A DNA stretch of 64,000 bases from Paracentrotus lividus (GCA_940671915.1 CALNVZ010000641.1:3796431-3860430); one strand, 5' to 3'; positions 35,295 to 47,590 are shown, counted from the stretch's first letter. The notes: generated by a model from the sequence alone, not told the origin. Numbers and translations: made by a program.

Positions 35295-36840
35295 TAACCT
35301 ACAATTTTCTCTGCACCAACCATTGTAAGAGAACATTATTTAAGTGTCCCTGCAACAAAGCCCGGCCTACCCAAATCCTTCCAATCACTTTATTTCTAAA
35401 TGACAATAATATAATAACCTTAAGAATAAGTATTTAAAAAAAATTAAATTAGTAATAGTATTTAAAACGGGCACAAAAAGTGGTTTCGGATGTTGGTGAC
35501 AAATCGGTAGAATTCGAAAAGCCGATCAACATGTATTCTTGTGGCAAAATACAGAGCGCCATCTATAGGTTAGCACATCGGGGTTGGTAGTATTTATTCA
35601 CCTGCTTCGACAATTGCTCCATTATTATTTGAATGGCTTACTTTAACCCTGTCTTTAAAAATAAAACCATAATAACCTCAACCCCTTATGCTTGTCTACA
35701 ACAGAAAAAAATGAATATATTAACGGACTTGTGGGAGCAAGTGTAGCTGAAGCATGTCTAAATAGGCAAATTGGTCGTTTCTTGTAGTTTCCAACTGTCT
35801 TTAATTCTTTCATCTGTCAACATTCCGTATGCTCCGTAAAAACTGTAGACAAATGAAACAGATCGAACGAATCATAATTCAACTGTTCAGGAATATGCAT
35901 GTATAGAAAACATAATAACTGTTAAAGAAACTATGCATCTTATATTGTCTATTTACCCCTATTTTTTAATCTCAACCTTGTATACTTTCACTATAATATC
36001 ATGCTTTTATTGTTCTACCTTTTCATTTGTTACATCATAGTACATCATGTTTTACTGCAAATAAACTACATAAATTATTTGAATCCATAAAAACATAACT
36101 GTTATCGTTGTGATTAAAGTTTAATTGCAGCTGTTATCCTTCATTATTCAACTAAGTCAGACTTATGACAAACACCATTTGCACTCTTTGTAAATCGTTT
36201 GTCCATAATAATAAATTGTCTCGTCTTTATAGATTTTCATAAGTAAGCCTTCTACGTACCGTGTCAATACGAAAAAAAAAATTATTCAATTTTATACTGG
36301 CTGTATCAATCTTGCAAAAACCCTCTCAGTTTCATCATGTTTTGCACTCAAATTACCCATATAAGTACATTAACCTGACAGAATTAAACGTTTGTTTACA
36401 TTCTTTGATTCGTGTACCTTTCATTCATGTGCCGTAATCTACACACAGGTACATCAAATTTGGTATGCGAAACGTCGCCTCGCCTAATGTACATCGCAAT
36501 GAGTGTAATTTTACACAGTGAGCTATATGCGTATTGAATGCACTTATTCATAGAATATGTGATCATTGCATTATTTTTATGAAACTCTTATTACATTAAA
36601 TCATTACATTCCTTATTTTTGCCTTCTTAGGTGTAGGTATTTAGCTTGTTACACAAGGATGTCTCAAAATTAAACAGATTTTTATCCTCTGGAAATCAAA
36701 AACGATGCCATTTCTCCACAGCAAATTTAGTAGCCTGTAGATGGCGCTAAACAGAATCGTAATCCACGTCACAACTCGCATTGATATCGATCAAGGAAAC
36801 AGCAATGATTAGCGCATGTAGTCTGAGTCACTGTACTTAA
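35295..36840. other. AT-rich intergenic DNA, no gene seen
   Basis: Short AGCGCCATCTATAGG-type phrases at 35558 and 36735 are the only familiar text. No supported ORF. Confidence 0.5.
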
Positions 36841-36849
36841 TCGTGTTTT

Positions 36850-37020
36850 TTTTTTTTTTTTATATATCTTCAATTTTCCATGTGTGCATTGTAAGAAAAA
36901 ACAAAAAAAACATAACAAAAGTGATAAGGGGAAATATTTAAAACTGATTATTTTGCGGATAAGACTCTTTTCTGGTGACCTGTGTCTCATTTTGATATGA
37001 TGAATCACATTAGGCCTATA
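36850..37020. mobile_element. Fragment related to the inverted-repeat MITE at 58258-58522
   Basis: TATCTTCAATTTTCCATGTG, then AAGACTCTTTTCTGG and TGTCTCATTTTGATATGATG and ATCACAT follow the same order as 58385-58525 (AATCTTCAATGTTTAATGTG, TTGACTCTTTTCTGG, CTCTCATTTTGATGTGATGC). Only this half is visible here. The minus-strand frame 36769-37068 overlaps it and is not supported. Confidence 0.45.
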
Positions 37021-37454
37021 TGAAACTCTGATTGCGAGAAAAATAATAGTGCATGTAGGGCGACACACTTAATAATCGTGTGCAATCAATTTATATCGCA
37101 GCGCTATCTCTCTTCTATTTTAAATCATTATACTTCATTCTATAGTCAAAAGCAAGCGGTTTTCTGGATTTCTTTTTAAATATTTTTTTTATATATAATT
37201 TTTTATAATTTAAGTTGATCCAAATCATTTCCCTAAGCCCAGCGACGATGTGGTGATTACACGTTTGCTAACGTTTTTGCAAAGTATAGACATTATCCTA
37301 TCCACGTGTAATCGCGCTGAATATTGTTTTCATTTGATTGCATTTATTTTTTTTAGACAGGCATAAACATATTTTGAAATTTTATCATGTCGCACCTGAC
37401 TGTGGAGTTTTATCGCCGCCAGGCGCCGCAAAACTAATTAAATAAAGTGAAACA

Positions 37455-37560
37455 CAGGCCCGTAACTAGGGGGGGGGGGAGGTTCGGGGGTTTCGAACGA
37501 ACCCCCCCCCCCCCCCCCCCGCTGGGGAGCAAGGTCCGCTTGACCAAAAAAAAAAAAAAA
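37455..37560. repeat. G-run and C-run hairpin next to an A-run
   Basis: GGCCCGTAACTAGG leads into a 9-base G-run. GGTTCGGGGGTTTCGAACGAACC then forms a hairpin, followed by a C-run of about 20 and an A-run of about 19. The start resembles other transposon ends in this window, but I could not find the partner end. Confidence 0.6.
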
Positions 37561-37564
37561 AAAA

Positions 37565-38960
37565 GATTAAAAAAGGAAAAAAGGGGGAAGATCATGTAAG
37601 AGAACGACCTTAGCTACCCTATAGCTAATATAATAATATATGGTACTCTTCTCGATGGCCGAAGGCCGAAAATATGTTAACATCCGGCCCCGCGCCCTCT
37701 TATCGCGCGGCCATACACAATATATATTTTTTTATGTTGAGCTGTCTCTTCTTCTTAGTACTCTCTGTATATCCTTTCTTTATCCTGTTTAAAACATAGC
37801 TCAACTCTTTTTATCTTGTTTTTAAAAAGGTGACCAAAATCCAGATTTTTCTCTCTAATCTCTCCTAATTTTGCTTTTCCTCTCTTAATCGCCCCTTTGG
37901 AATTCGACTAATCCATCTCATCTTTTAAATTCTAGAAATATTACTTTAATCGCTTAAGTCTCGCATTTTTTTATTTATTTTTTTGTTCTTGATGAAACAA
38001 ATCAGGCTTAAAATTTTGCCTTTTTCACATTAATCCTTCCTAAGGGAATTCTATATCTGTCAATCTCTTAATCCCCCAGATAAAATATAATGATGTTATC
38101 TTGTTTCTGATAGAAAAATTTTGCTTTAATATCATCGAGTAATCTACCTATTAGAAAATTATTTTCAATCATGTCGACTTGATAACACTTTGAATATCCA
38201 GATTGATCGCTTAAGTCTTGTGTGTTTTTTGTTTGTTTGCTTGTTTTTTTTTATTTGGTGTTTTTTTTTGGTACCAAATCTTCTTAATTGCAAACTAAGT
38301 CATATCTTCTAATCTAATAAGTATATTTTTGCATCTTCTTTGATCCTCAAAGCTTTATTTCCTTTGCCTTGAGCTTCATGCTGATAATGGCTGCAAAATG
38401 CATGTATACCTTTTTTCAAATACGTAATCACAGGAGGAGAGACAACAGGGTAAATTATCTATTATGTATTTATCAGATATCTCAAAAGTGTTTGCCCACT
38501 TATATAATACGAGAATAAATGCACAATAATTTCATGTGAGGTAAAAAACAAAAACAAAAATGGAACATTGCCAGCAATGTAAGATTTACACCAGACTGTC
38601 CTTCCAGTAAGTTATATTTTGGTTCGAACTGGCCATGCTATATGAAAATTTCCAGCCTTTATCGTACAAAAACTAAAACACATTTTATTTAAAGAAAATA
38701 GTGTCTACTTAATTTGGAAACAGCCTTTTATGTTTTTATCGTTTTGTTATTTCATTCATTTAAATTATCATTTCTCATACAAAGTCCCTTTCATTATTTT
38801 TTTTCCCAAGCAAGAAAAAGCGAGATTGCCGTATTTTTTTTTAAAAGATCTTTGTGAAAAAGTAAGTAATCAAAGAAACTGGCAGCCACCAGACTGTGGG
38901 ACACGATCTTGTAAAAAACACATACGAATAGCTGTGACGATGAAAGTCAGAAAAAGACTT
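37565..38960. other. AT-rich intergenic DNA, no gene seen
   Basis: The phrase CTCGATGGCCGAAGGCCG at 37652 resembles GATGGCCGAAGGCCACAAA inside the elements at 43830. No ORF with a domain; frames at 38730-39098 run into the split MITE. Confidence 0.4.
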
Positions 38961-38964
38961 AAAG

Positions 38965-39043
38965 CGGGAGTCACATGTACACAACGCAAGACCACGAAAT
39001 TTTTGAAAATTGCCCTCAACGCGCACATAGAGGGTATACATAA
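38965..39043. mobile_element. TCACATGTAC MITE, left part, interrupted
   Basis: AGTCACATGTACACAACGCA, then CCCTCAACGCGCACATAGAG and GGTATACATAA match, in reverse, the right half of the intact copy at 17264-17485. The unit breaks off at 39043, where the large element starts. Its other part is at 46558. Confidence 0.8.
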
Positions 39044-39240
39044 TTGGGTTGTTTTACGATCAGGGTACACCCATTTGTCTCACTGGACCAAAAAATAAAG
39101 TTGTTTTCTTTTCTCTCAATTTTGGTGTATGTGTTCTAGACCAGTAAAATGATATTGCTTTTAAATTTGGAGGCATGAGGTCACCAACTTATTTTTCTAT
39201 AGGGGTTCAAATTTTGTATTACTTGTAAAGTCAATTTACC

Positions 39241-40245
39241 CAGGGAGCAAGTAGGGTGCACCTGACATGTCGAGATATAAAAAGTAGTCCTATCTAGGAT
39301 GGTTGTATGGACCCTAACCAACAAACATTCGCTTAGGGCGGACTACTCGTGAGATCAGCTGCAGGAGGGTCCCTACAGGTGGGGGCGTCCAAATTAGCCG
39401 CCCCTTTTACAAAAATTAGCATTCTGAACAAAAATGGTGGAAGCAGAGTTTCAAATACATTTTGAATTGGCATCAAATTAAAGATGATAGAATTTCCTAC
39501 GATTTGTACTATTTTCAATAAGAATCATATTCCAGTAAAGGTAAAATTTAAGCGTTAAACTTGATTTTTCTCATTTTTTCAAAAAAATAATTTTTATCTA
39601 TTTATTGTTTTATCTCGTGTAATAATCATTCAAACCTAAAGCACGAAACTTTTCAGAAATGTGCCCCAATCTATGGACAAGAGTATGTGAAAAGAAAAAG
39701 TAATACCCTTTTCAATAAAAAGATATAACGCTATAAAGTTACCCTCCCATATATACGGAAAAACGACGTTCTGCCCCATTTATGTGGTAAACCCATACAT
39801 ACACGTGTAATACCCTATTGCAGTGCGCGCATGTGTATTGCACGGCATGATCTAACAATTATTACAGGAATATGCAAGTGTTTCCATAAAGGTTAATAAA
39901 GAATGGACTTTTCGACCAATCTTTTGTGAAGGGAAATGGAATGGGGGGGGGGTCTATGAACACGGGACCAATTTTGGGGCGGCAGGGCCGCGGAGCCAGG
40001 GGTGGGGGCTGGGGGCTGACTCACCACTTTAGGGTAAACGTGTACAAAACGCAAAATGGCATAGATATTTGTGATTTTAGCCTGTTCAACCCCCCCCCGC
40101 CCCCCCTATTCGGCTAAGCCCCTCCACTTTCAAAAACGCTCCCGGCCCCTGCCCCCTCCTCCCAATATGTGTACACCTGATTGGAGTTGCATTTTTAAAT
40201 GTAGAAGTTTTTCTTACAGGCTGTGATTCAAATAGATTTTGGAGT
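39241..40245. repeat. Left arm of the long inner inverted repeat
   Basis: The arm reads CCCAGGGAGCAAG, CATGTCGAGATATAAAAAGT, TAGGATGGTTGTATGGACCC, GTCCAAATTAGCCGCCCC, ACACGTGTAATACCCTATTG, GACCAATTTTGGGGCGGC, and finally AGGCTGTGATTCAAATAGAT. All of these return in reverse order and orientation on the right arm at 44590-45965. Confidence 0.8.
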
Positions 40246-40289
40246 AAAAAATAGACTTCAAACCAAAGCAAATGATGTTGCCTGAAGCT

Positions 40290-40336
40290 TAATAATAATA
40301 ATAATCAGAATAATAATAATAATAATAATAAATAAT

Positions 40337-40369
<33 letters not shown>

Positions 40370-40605
40370 ATAATAATAATAATAATAAATAAAATAATAA
40401 TAATATAATAATATAAAAATTAATAATAATAATATCATAATTAATAATAATAAAATAATAATAAATAAATAATAATAATAATAATAATATAATAAATAAT
40501 AATAATAATAATAATATATAATAAAGATAATGATAATAATATTGATAATGATAATGATAATGATATGATAATAATAATAATAAAAATAATATAATAAAAT
40601 CCGAG
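40290..40605. repeat. (AAT)n array, first copy
   Basis: AAT/ATAAT repeats with many one-base slips and a GATAATGATAAT end. The long Y/I frames on the minus strand (40289-40723) come from this array. Its counterpart is at 42787-43110. Confidence 0.9.
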
Positions 40606-41204
40606 CTTTATGACCCCAAAAAAAAAACAAAAAAAAGAGGAAATCTCGTTTTTTTTCGTGAAAAACCCCGGTGTTTCCTGAAAAGAGATTATTTGGAAAT
40701 ATAAAATACTTTTTGGTATACAATGGTAAGATAAATCGTTGGTTTTCGTGAATAGCTTACATGGGATGGTTGTATAGACCCAAACCATATTCTTCGGATC
40801 TGTTTCGATAGAGGCCAGCTGAAGTAGGGTGCCTACAAGCGAAACTTGGGAGGGGCAGGATTGTCAGTGCATCCCACTTTTCAGGCATCAAAAACATGAC
40901 AAATGTACCCCTTTCAATAGTAATATTATAGTGCCCTTTTTCTCAATTAACAGTGCTCCTTTTTTTCTAAACAAAAACCTTGTGAAATTGTAAAAATCTG
41001 AAAAATAGCAGTTTTTAATGTATTTTCAAACCCCAAATTTTCCTCACCTCGTTATTAATTAAGAGGTCACAAGCATCATGGTGTTGAATCAAACAAACTT
41101 CCGCCTGCTGCTACGCTAGAGACAATATTTCAAGTGTGTTGTCGACAATGGAAATCAAACAGTGTCGTCCTGAGAAGGGCTCGATAGAGGGGGGTATGTA
41201 GTCG

Positions 41205-41393
41205 CGGATCCATGGTGGAACCAAGTGGACCGACCCCCCCCCCCGAACAAAAAAGGGAAATGGACAGGCGGGCCGATTGAGCCTCTATAACCTTACCCCT
41301 ATGGCTGATTCAAGTGATGACCTCTTTGATGGCCGAGACAGCGCCACAAAAAATGCCCCTGTAATGCTGGATCCACCACTGGTAATGGACTAA
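41205..41393 (+). mobile_element. Small element with GCGGATCCA-type ends, first copy
   Basis: It begins GTCGCGGATCCATGGTGG plus a C-run and ends ATGCTGGATCCACCACTGG. The inside (AAATGGACAGGCGGGCCGAT, TAACCTTACCCCTATGGCTG, CTTTGATGGCCGA) is the reverse complement of phrases in the element at 29721-30091. The counterpart in the duplicated half is at about 43711-43885. Confidence 0.65.
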
Positions 41394-41942
41394 GCAGCCC
41401 AAATGTTACCTATGTGACCAAATTTCTGCGTTCTTGGTTCCCCAGCTTCTCGAATTTCCCAGGTTAATACCCGCTCTTTTACGCCAACCCACTAGCCATA
41501 AAGTTGAAAAGTAAGTATTTCTATACTTCTCCAAAAAACCTCCTCCTCCTTTTCACACGGAATATTTCAAGGAATAAAAAATCAAGTCCTGCCCCACCCG
41601 GGGTTTTTTTTCTTTTTTTCTCACCGAAAAAAAATAAAAAACGAGTCTCCCCTGATTTCCTCTTTTGTTTTTTTTTTTTTTGGCGGTATAAAGCTCGGAT
41701 CTTTATTATTATTTGTGATCCCTCCTCCCCTACTTGTTATTCAAAATTATTTTTGATTTATTTTCAATCCTCAACATCACCGTAATCATATTGCTTAATA
41801 TTCAATCATCTATCATATTCATAGTTACTTTATTGTATCTCCATATAATTGCTATCTTTATTTATTATATGTTATTAATTATTATTATGTTATATGCAGT
41901 TAATAATTAATTATTAATAGTGTTAAATCTTCAATGTGTTTT

Positions 41943-41967
41943 NNNNNNNNNNNNNNNNNNNNNNNNN
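41943..41967. other. Assembly gap (25 N) flanked by duplicated sequence
   Basis: The right side restarts with GAGTTTCAATACATGG and ATCAAATTAAAGATGATAGA, text already present at 39443-39490. Just before the gap, 41590-41705 holds an inverted, garbled echo of the 40600-40670 segment (GTATAAAGCTCGGATCTTTA against AAAATCCGAGCTTTATGACC), which looks like a chimeric read. Confidence 0.95.
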
Positions 41968-42874
41968 TAAAGAGAGTTTCAATACATGGCCATCAAATTA
42001 AAGATGATAGAATCCCTAACCGATTGTATACTTTTTCAATAATCATATTCAGTAAGTATAAATTTATTCATAAACTGATTTTTTCATTTTTCAAAAAAAT
42101 AATTTTTATCTATTTATTGTTTTATCTCGATGTAATAATCATATCACTAAAGCCACGAAACTTTTCAGAAATGTGCCCCAATCTATGGACAAGAGTATGT
42201 GAAAAAGAAAAAGTAATAACCTCTTTTCCAATAAAAAGATATACGCTATAAATTACCCTCTAATATATACGAAATATCTCTCCCATTTATTGTGGTTAAA
42301 CCTCATACATACACGTGTAATACCCTATTGCAGTGGCGCGCATGTTATTGCACGGCAATGATCTAAACAATTATTACAGGAATATCTGTTTCCATAAAGG
42401 TTAATAAAGAATGGACTTTTCGACCACATCTTTTGTGAAGGGAAATGGAAATGGGGGGGGTCATGAACACGGGACCAATTTTGTGGGCGGTAGGCCGCGG
42501 AGCCAGGGGTGGGGGCTGCTCACTCACCACTTTGTGTAGGTAAACGTGTACAAAACGCAAAATGGCATAGATTTGTGATTTTAGCCTGTTCAACCCCCCC
42601 CCCCCTATTCGGCTAAGCCCCTCCACTTTCAAAAACGCTCCCAGGCCCCTGCCCCCTCCCCCAATATGTGTACCTGATTGGATGTTGCATTTTTAAATGT
42701 AGAAGTTTTCTTTACAGGCTGTGATCAAATAGATTTGGAGTAAAAATAAGACTTCAAACCAAAGCAAAAATGATGTTGCCTGAAGCTTAATAATAATAAT
42801 AATTAATAATAAATAAATAATAATAATAAATAATAATAAAATAATAATAATAATAATTAATAATAAAAAAATAA

Positions 42875-42908
<34 letters not shown>

Positions 42909-42988
42909 TAATATATAATAATATAATATATAAAATAATAATAATTAATAATAATAATAATAAAATAATAATAATAAAATAATAATAA

Positions 42989-43025
<37 letters not shown>

Positions 43026-44085
43026 TAATAAAGATAATGATAATAATATTGATAATGATAATGATAATGATATGATAATATATAATAAAAATAATAATAA
43101 TAAAATCCGAGCTTTATGACCCCAAAAAAAAAACAAAAAAAAAGAGAAATCTCGTTTTTTTTCGTGAAAAAACCCCGGGTGTTTCCTGAAAAGAGATTAT
43201 TTGGAAATATAAAATACTTTTTGGTATACAAATGGTAAGATAAATCGTGGTTTTCGTGAATAGCTTACATGGGATTGTGTATAGACCCAAACACAATATC
43301 TTCGGATCTGTTTCGATAGGCCAGCTGAAGTAGGGTGCCTACAAAGCGAAACTTGGGAGGGGCAGGATTGTTCAGTGCATTCCCACTTTTCAGGCATCAA
43401 AAACATGACAAATGTACCCCTTTCAATAGTAATATATAGTGCCCACTTTTTCTCAATTAACAGTGCTCCTTTTTTTCTAAACAAAAACCTTGTGAAATTG
43501 TAAAAATCTAGAAAATAGCAGTTTTTAATGTATTTTCAAACCCCAAATTTTCCTCACCTCGTATTAATTAAGAGGTCACAAGCATCATAGGTTGAATCAA
43601 ACAAACTTCCGCCTGCTGCTACGCTAGAGACAAATATTTCAAGTTGTGTTGTCGACAATGGAAATCAACAGTGTCGTCCTGAAGGGCTCGGATAGGGGGG
43701 GGGTATGTAGTCGCGGATCCATGGTGGAGCCAAGTGGGCCGACCCCCCCCCCCGAAAAAAAGGGAAATGGACAGGCGGGCCGATTGAGCCTCTATAACCT
43801 TACCCCTATGGCTGATTCAAGTATGACCCTTTGATGGCCGAAGGCCACAAAAAATGCCCCTGTAATGCTGGATCCACACTGGTATGGATAAAGGCCCAAA
43901 ATGTCTTTGAACAAATTCTGGTTTCTGGTCCCAGTCTATTCCAGTTTTAATACTCCCGCTCTTACGCCACTGGCTGAAAGTACCACCATTTCAGAAAAAG
44001 TGCCCGGCCCGTTTCCCTGTGCCCCCCTCGCCTACTTTCAAAATTTGATCCTCAAACATCCCGATTGCTAAATTCATGTACTTGA
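41968..44085. repeat. Second copy of the 39443-41830 segment
   Basis: The order is the same as in the first copy: ACACGTGTAATACCCTATTG, GACCAATTTTGTGGGCGG, AAT array (42787-43110), GAGCTTTATGACCCC, CAGCTGAAGTAGGGTGCCTA, TTCCGCCTGCTGCTACGCTA, then the GCGGATCCATGGTGG element. Differences are dominated by single-base indels. As at 24097, this favours a false duplication. Confidence 0.75.
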
Positions 44086-44364
44086 CTCATAATTGCAGTA
44101 AATGCATGTTAATCTATTAATAATGCGAACCTGATTCAAAGAAAAATATGATACAGGGGTCTCCTAATTCTATGTTAACCTTTCTTTCCCTCTTTCAAAA
44201 AAGGAAACTTATTTTAGCTTTGCAACCCATTCATCTGGGCCTAATTTCCAAACCCTTATAGCAGAATGGATTGAATAATTGATTGTATAATAATATCAAA
44301 TAATTAGCTCATAAGTCTATGAAGTTGACGTGCTCCAGGCTAATATTATTGTATTTAAAGTAAA

Positions 44365-44394
44365 GATCAACGATATAATAATATAATAATAATA

Positions 44395-44436
<42 letters not shown>

Positions 44437-44462
44437 GAATTAATTAATAATAATAATAATAG
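44365..44462. repeat. (AAT)n array
   Basis: AAT repeats with a short TAAAGAATTAATT interruption, between the duplicated half and the right inverted arm. Confidence 0.9.
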
Positions 44463-44589
44463 TGGCTACTTCAATAGTGAAACAGGTCCACCTTTCGGCG
44501 CAAAGTGGGCCCTGTTTGTAGATCACCTCACATGTTGAGTGATAAATCCATCATAATATTAGGTTGTTTAGATTTACCCTTATAATAAT

Positions 44590-45965
44590 AATTTAATAAT
44601 CCAAAATCTGTTTGATCACAGCCTTTAAGAAAATCTTCTGGGGAGAGGGCAGGGCCGGGGAGCGTTTTTGAAAATGGAGGGGCTGAGCCAAAATTGGTGG
44701 GGGGGGGGGTGAACAGGCTAAAAACACCAATCTAGGCAGCCTATGGCCATTTTTGCGTTTTTGTACACGTTTAATGACAAAAGTGGGCGGCGCTGCCCCA
44801 TCCCCGACCCCGCGGCCCCTTGGGGTACTGGTTTTCTGTATAAATAGGCAAACAAATTATTATAACTCTGTTAAACTCAGATGTTTTTTTTTATTTTTAT
44901 TCGTTGGATGTAAATTATCTGTACTTGATTGTATTGTTTTTACTCACAATAACTTTGTTTGTCTCACTGTTTATAGATGATTGTTCATCTCAACTTTATT
45001 ATAATGTAGGCCTACTGTTCTGTGTTTGGATAATCATGTGCAGGGACCTTTATGTATATTATCAGTGTAACTTTAGCAAAAAACCCCAACAAACGTAACT
45101 GTGACTGCAATCAGCCCTTTTCCATCGCTAAATAACAACCGATATTTGGCGCAAGCACAATTTCATTAATTTGATTAAAATAAGATTATAATATTAAAAT
45201 CTGCTGCCCCAAAAATTGGTCCCGTGTTCATGAACGCCCCCCATCCCCTCCCCCTTCACAATAAATTAGTCGAGAAAATCCATTCTAACATAGGGTTCTT
45301 ATTAACCTTTATGGAAACTTGCATATTCCTGTAATAATTGTTAGATCATGCCGTGCAATACACATGCGCGCACTGCAATAGGGTATTACACGTGTATGTA
45401 TGGGTTTACCACATAAATGGGGCAAAAACGTCGTTTTCCCGTATATTGCGGAGGTAACTTTATAGCGTTATATCTTTTTATTGAAAAGGGTATTACTTTT
45501 TCTTTTTCACATACTCTTGGCCATAGATTGGGGCACATTTCTGAAAAGTTTCGTGCTTTAGGTCTTGACATGATTATTCACGAGGTAAAACAATAAATAG
45601 ATAAAAATTTATTTTTGAAAAAAAATGAGCAAAATCAAGTTTAACCTTAAAATTTTACCTTTACTGATATAATTTCTTATTTGAAAATAGTACCAAATCT
45701 AGGAATTCTATCATCTTTAATTTGATGCCAAATTCAATGTATTTGAAACTCTGCTTCCAACATTTTTGTTCAGAATGCTAATTTTTGTAAAAGGGGCGGC
45801 TAATTTGGACGCCCCACCTGTAGGGACCCTCCTGCAGCTGATCTCACGAGTAGTCCCGCTCTAGCGATGTTGGTTAGGGTCCATACAACCATCCTAGATA
45901 GGACTACTTTTTATATCTCGACATGTCAGCTCCTTCCAAAATATGGGGTTTTGCTCCCCGGGTAA
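44590..45965. repeat. Right arm of the long inner inverted repeat, with a roughly 370-base insertion
   Basis: The arm mirrors 39241-40245. The match is broken between about 44823 and 45200 (from GGCCCCTTGGGG to CTGCTGCCCCAAAAATTGGT), where about 370 bases of AT-rich DNA have no counterpart on the left. Frames 44753-44980 and 44904-45098 fall in this inserted part and have no domain. The arm ends near GCTCCCCGGGTAATTGC, matching CAATTTACCCAGGGAGC on the left. Confidence 0.75.
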
Positions 45966-45969
45966 TTGC

Positions 45970-46530
45970 TTTATTTTTCGGAGAGGACGTTTTTGACAGA
46001 ATGTGATTTGACAACATTGTAACGTGAACTGTCTGAAAAATAAATGGATGTGGGTGAAGTAAACATTATAACTTTGTGGCATATATACAAGTGTTCTTAC
46101 AGACAAAAACATTGTTCATGAAGTGATGTCTAACTATGCGTAAAACCACTGATTTCGGAGAGGACATTTTTGACGGAATTGGCACCCTATTTTTGGTTAA
46201 TGGTCACAAAAAAAATCAAATTAACTCTAGCTTCTAGGGTTTTCAGTTTTTAAACAATCGCATTTCAGTAGTCAATTCTGATCGGAAAAGCAAACTGAAT
46301 GATTGCTAATAATCAAGATGCACAGGCTCAAAATCAGGAAAAATAAAATGAGACAGTAATTTTGCCCTAAAATGCCATATAATGGTCAATTTTTAGAAGT
46401 AAATTGGTATTTCAATAATTTAATTTTCTCTTGTAGGTTGCTCTAACAGTGCCCAATAGCTTGCCATTGTAGATTTGTTATAACCAAACCTCTATTTCTT
46501 TTTATGGTGCACAGAAGGCCATTTTTTGAC
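45970..46530. other. Unique right part of the 39.0-46.6 kb element
   Basis: AT-rich DNA in which TTTCGGAGAGGACGTTTTTGAC at 45976 recurs as TTTCGGAGAGGACATTTTTGAC at 46152, an internal repeat about 175 bases apart. No ORF with a domain. Confidence 0.5.
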
Positions 46531-46557
46531 GGTGTACCCTGATCGTAAAACAACCCA

Positions 46558-46682
46558 TAAACAACACTTATTAAAATACGCAACGAATACACATTGTTGG
46601 CTAAGCGCGCTCGACGAATGAGTAACGCGCACCCAGCGCATACTGCGCGTTGGCCATGCGTCGTACATGTGAATGCGCCACC
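46558..46682. mobile_element. TCACATGTAC MITE, right part
   Basis: AATACGCAACGAATACACAT, TTGGCTAAGCGCGCTCGACG, GCGCACCCAGCGCATACTGC and GTCGTACATGTGAATGCGCC match in reverse the left half of the intact copy at 17264-17485, completing the unit interrupted at 39043. Frame 46492-46686 is explained by it. Confidence 0.8.
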
Positions 46683-46721
46683 TCACTCACGACTTTGCGT
46701 CGAACGACTCACCGACTTTGG

Positions 46722-46723
46722 AT

Positions 46724-46764
<41 letters not shown>
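46722..46764. repeat. A-run of about 40
   Basis: Homopolymer following GACTTTGGATC. It could be the tail of a retroposed sequence, but nothing recognisable precedes it except the MITE. Confidence 0.9.
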
Positions 46765-46765
<1 letters not shown>

Positions 46766-46769
46766 GTAA

Positions 46770-47590
46770 TTATATGTTTTAAAAAAAATATTAGAAAATA
46801 TTCTAGTTTTAACATTACTTTTTAAGATAAAATCGCACTATGTTAACATTGCTGGGAGCGTTGTTCTTCCTAGGAGGGTTATTCGGTTATCTAAAATGTC
46901 GTCTGAAGAACATATCCCCCAACTGCCCAAGAGACACGAAATCAATATGATTCCAGGGGAAGCGTTTACGATTAGGACATCCATTCCAAATCAATAATAG
47001 ACATGATAGAACAAAATAAGAAACTGAGTACGAACTAAGGCCACTAAAGTGTTAAGTTACTTGAAGTGGACACCTTTTCTCTTGTACGTACTTATCAATT
47101 TATGACAAAGCTAGTTTCCCAAAGGCCTCAAAACCTGTTTTAAAAAGACGAACCTTTTTTTCGTACGACGAAATCTGGTTGAAATAACACATAGTTAAAC
47201 ATGTACGGGTATTGGTTTTCAATATCTTGGAACCTGTTGTGGTTGGATTACGAGAACAAAATCTCAAAAGTGTATAGGTACATTATTAAAAGTATCGTAA
47301 TATTGAACCATTTAGAGTATAACGACATATAAATAATTGCAACAATATTCTCTTGATTTCAGAGATTTAAGAAAGAAAAAACGCCGTGGTACTTCGACGA
47401 ATTTCTACTTTCTATTATTTCGCTGTCGTAATGACTAATAATTTGCCAAATATTGCGAAGGTCAGTAATGCGGTTTTATCTACTACATATATTAGCACCG
47501 TTACCAACTATAAATATGCATGTATTGTGTTACTTTTGAACAAAATGTTCTAAGTTACATACTGATGTTGTTAATTTGATTATTTATTTT
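46770..47590. other. AT-rich intergenic DNA, no gene seen
   Basis: No ORF or repeat that I can support. The segment runs into a LINE-like tail at its right end, so part of it may be LINE 3' untranslated sequence. Confidence 0.4.

Larger units (their letters stand above)
39044..46557. mobile_element. Large element with 27-base perfect inverted ends inside a MITE, containing a further long inverted repeat (middle assembled twice)
   Basis: Positions 39045-39071 and 46531-46557 are perfect 27-base inverted repeats starting TGGGTTGTTTTACGATCAGG. A TAA lies on each side (39041-39043, 46558-46560), a possible 3-base target duplication like that of PIF/Harbinger elements. The flanks join to give the order of the intact MITE at 17264-17485, so the insertion is well supported. 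Between the ends a second, imperfect inverted repeat of about 1 kb (39241-40245 against 44590-45965) surrounds AAT arrays and G/C-run segments. I find no transposase-like ORF, so it is probably non-autonomous. About 2.5 kb of the middle is probably a false duplication around the N gap. Confidence 0.7.

Noticed and set aside
40289..40723. 144-codon tyrosine/isoleucine-rich frame
   Set aside because: Entirely due to the AAT array.
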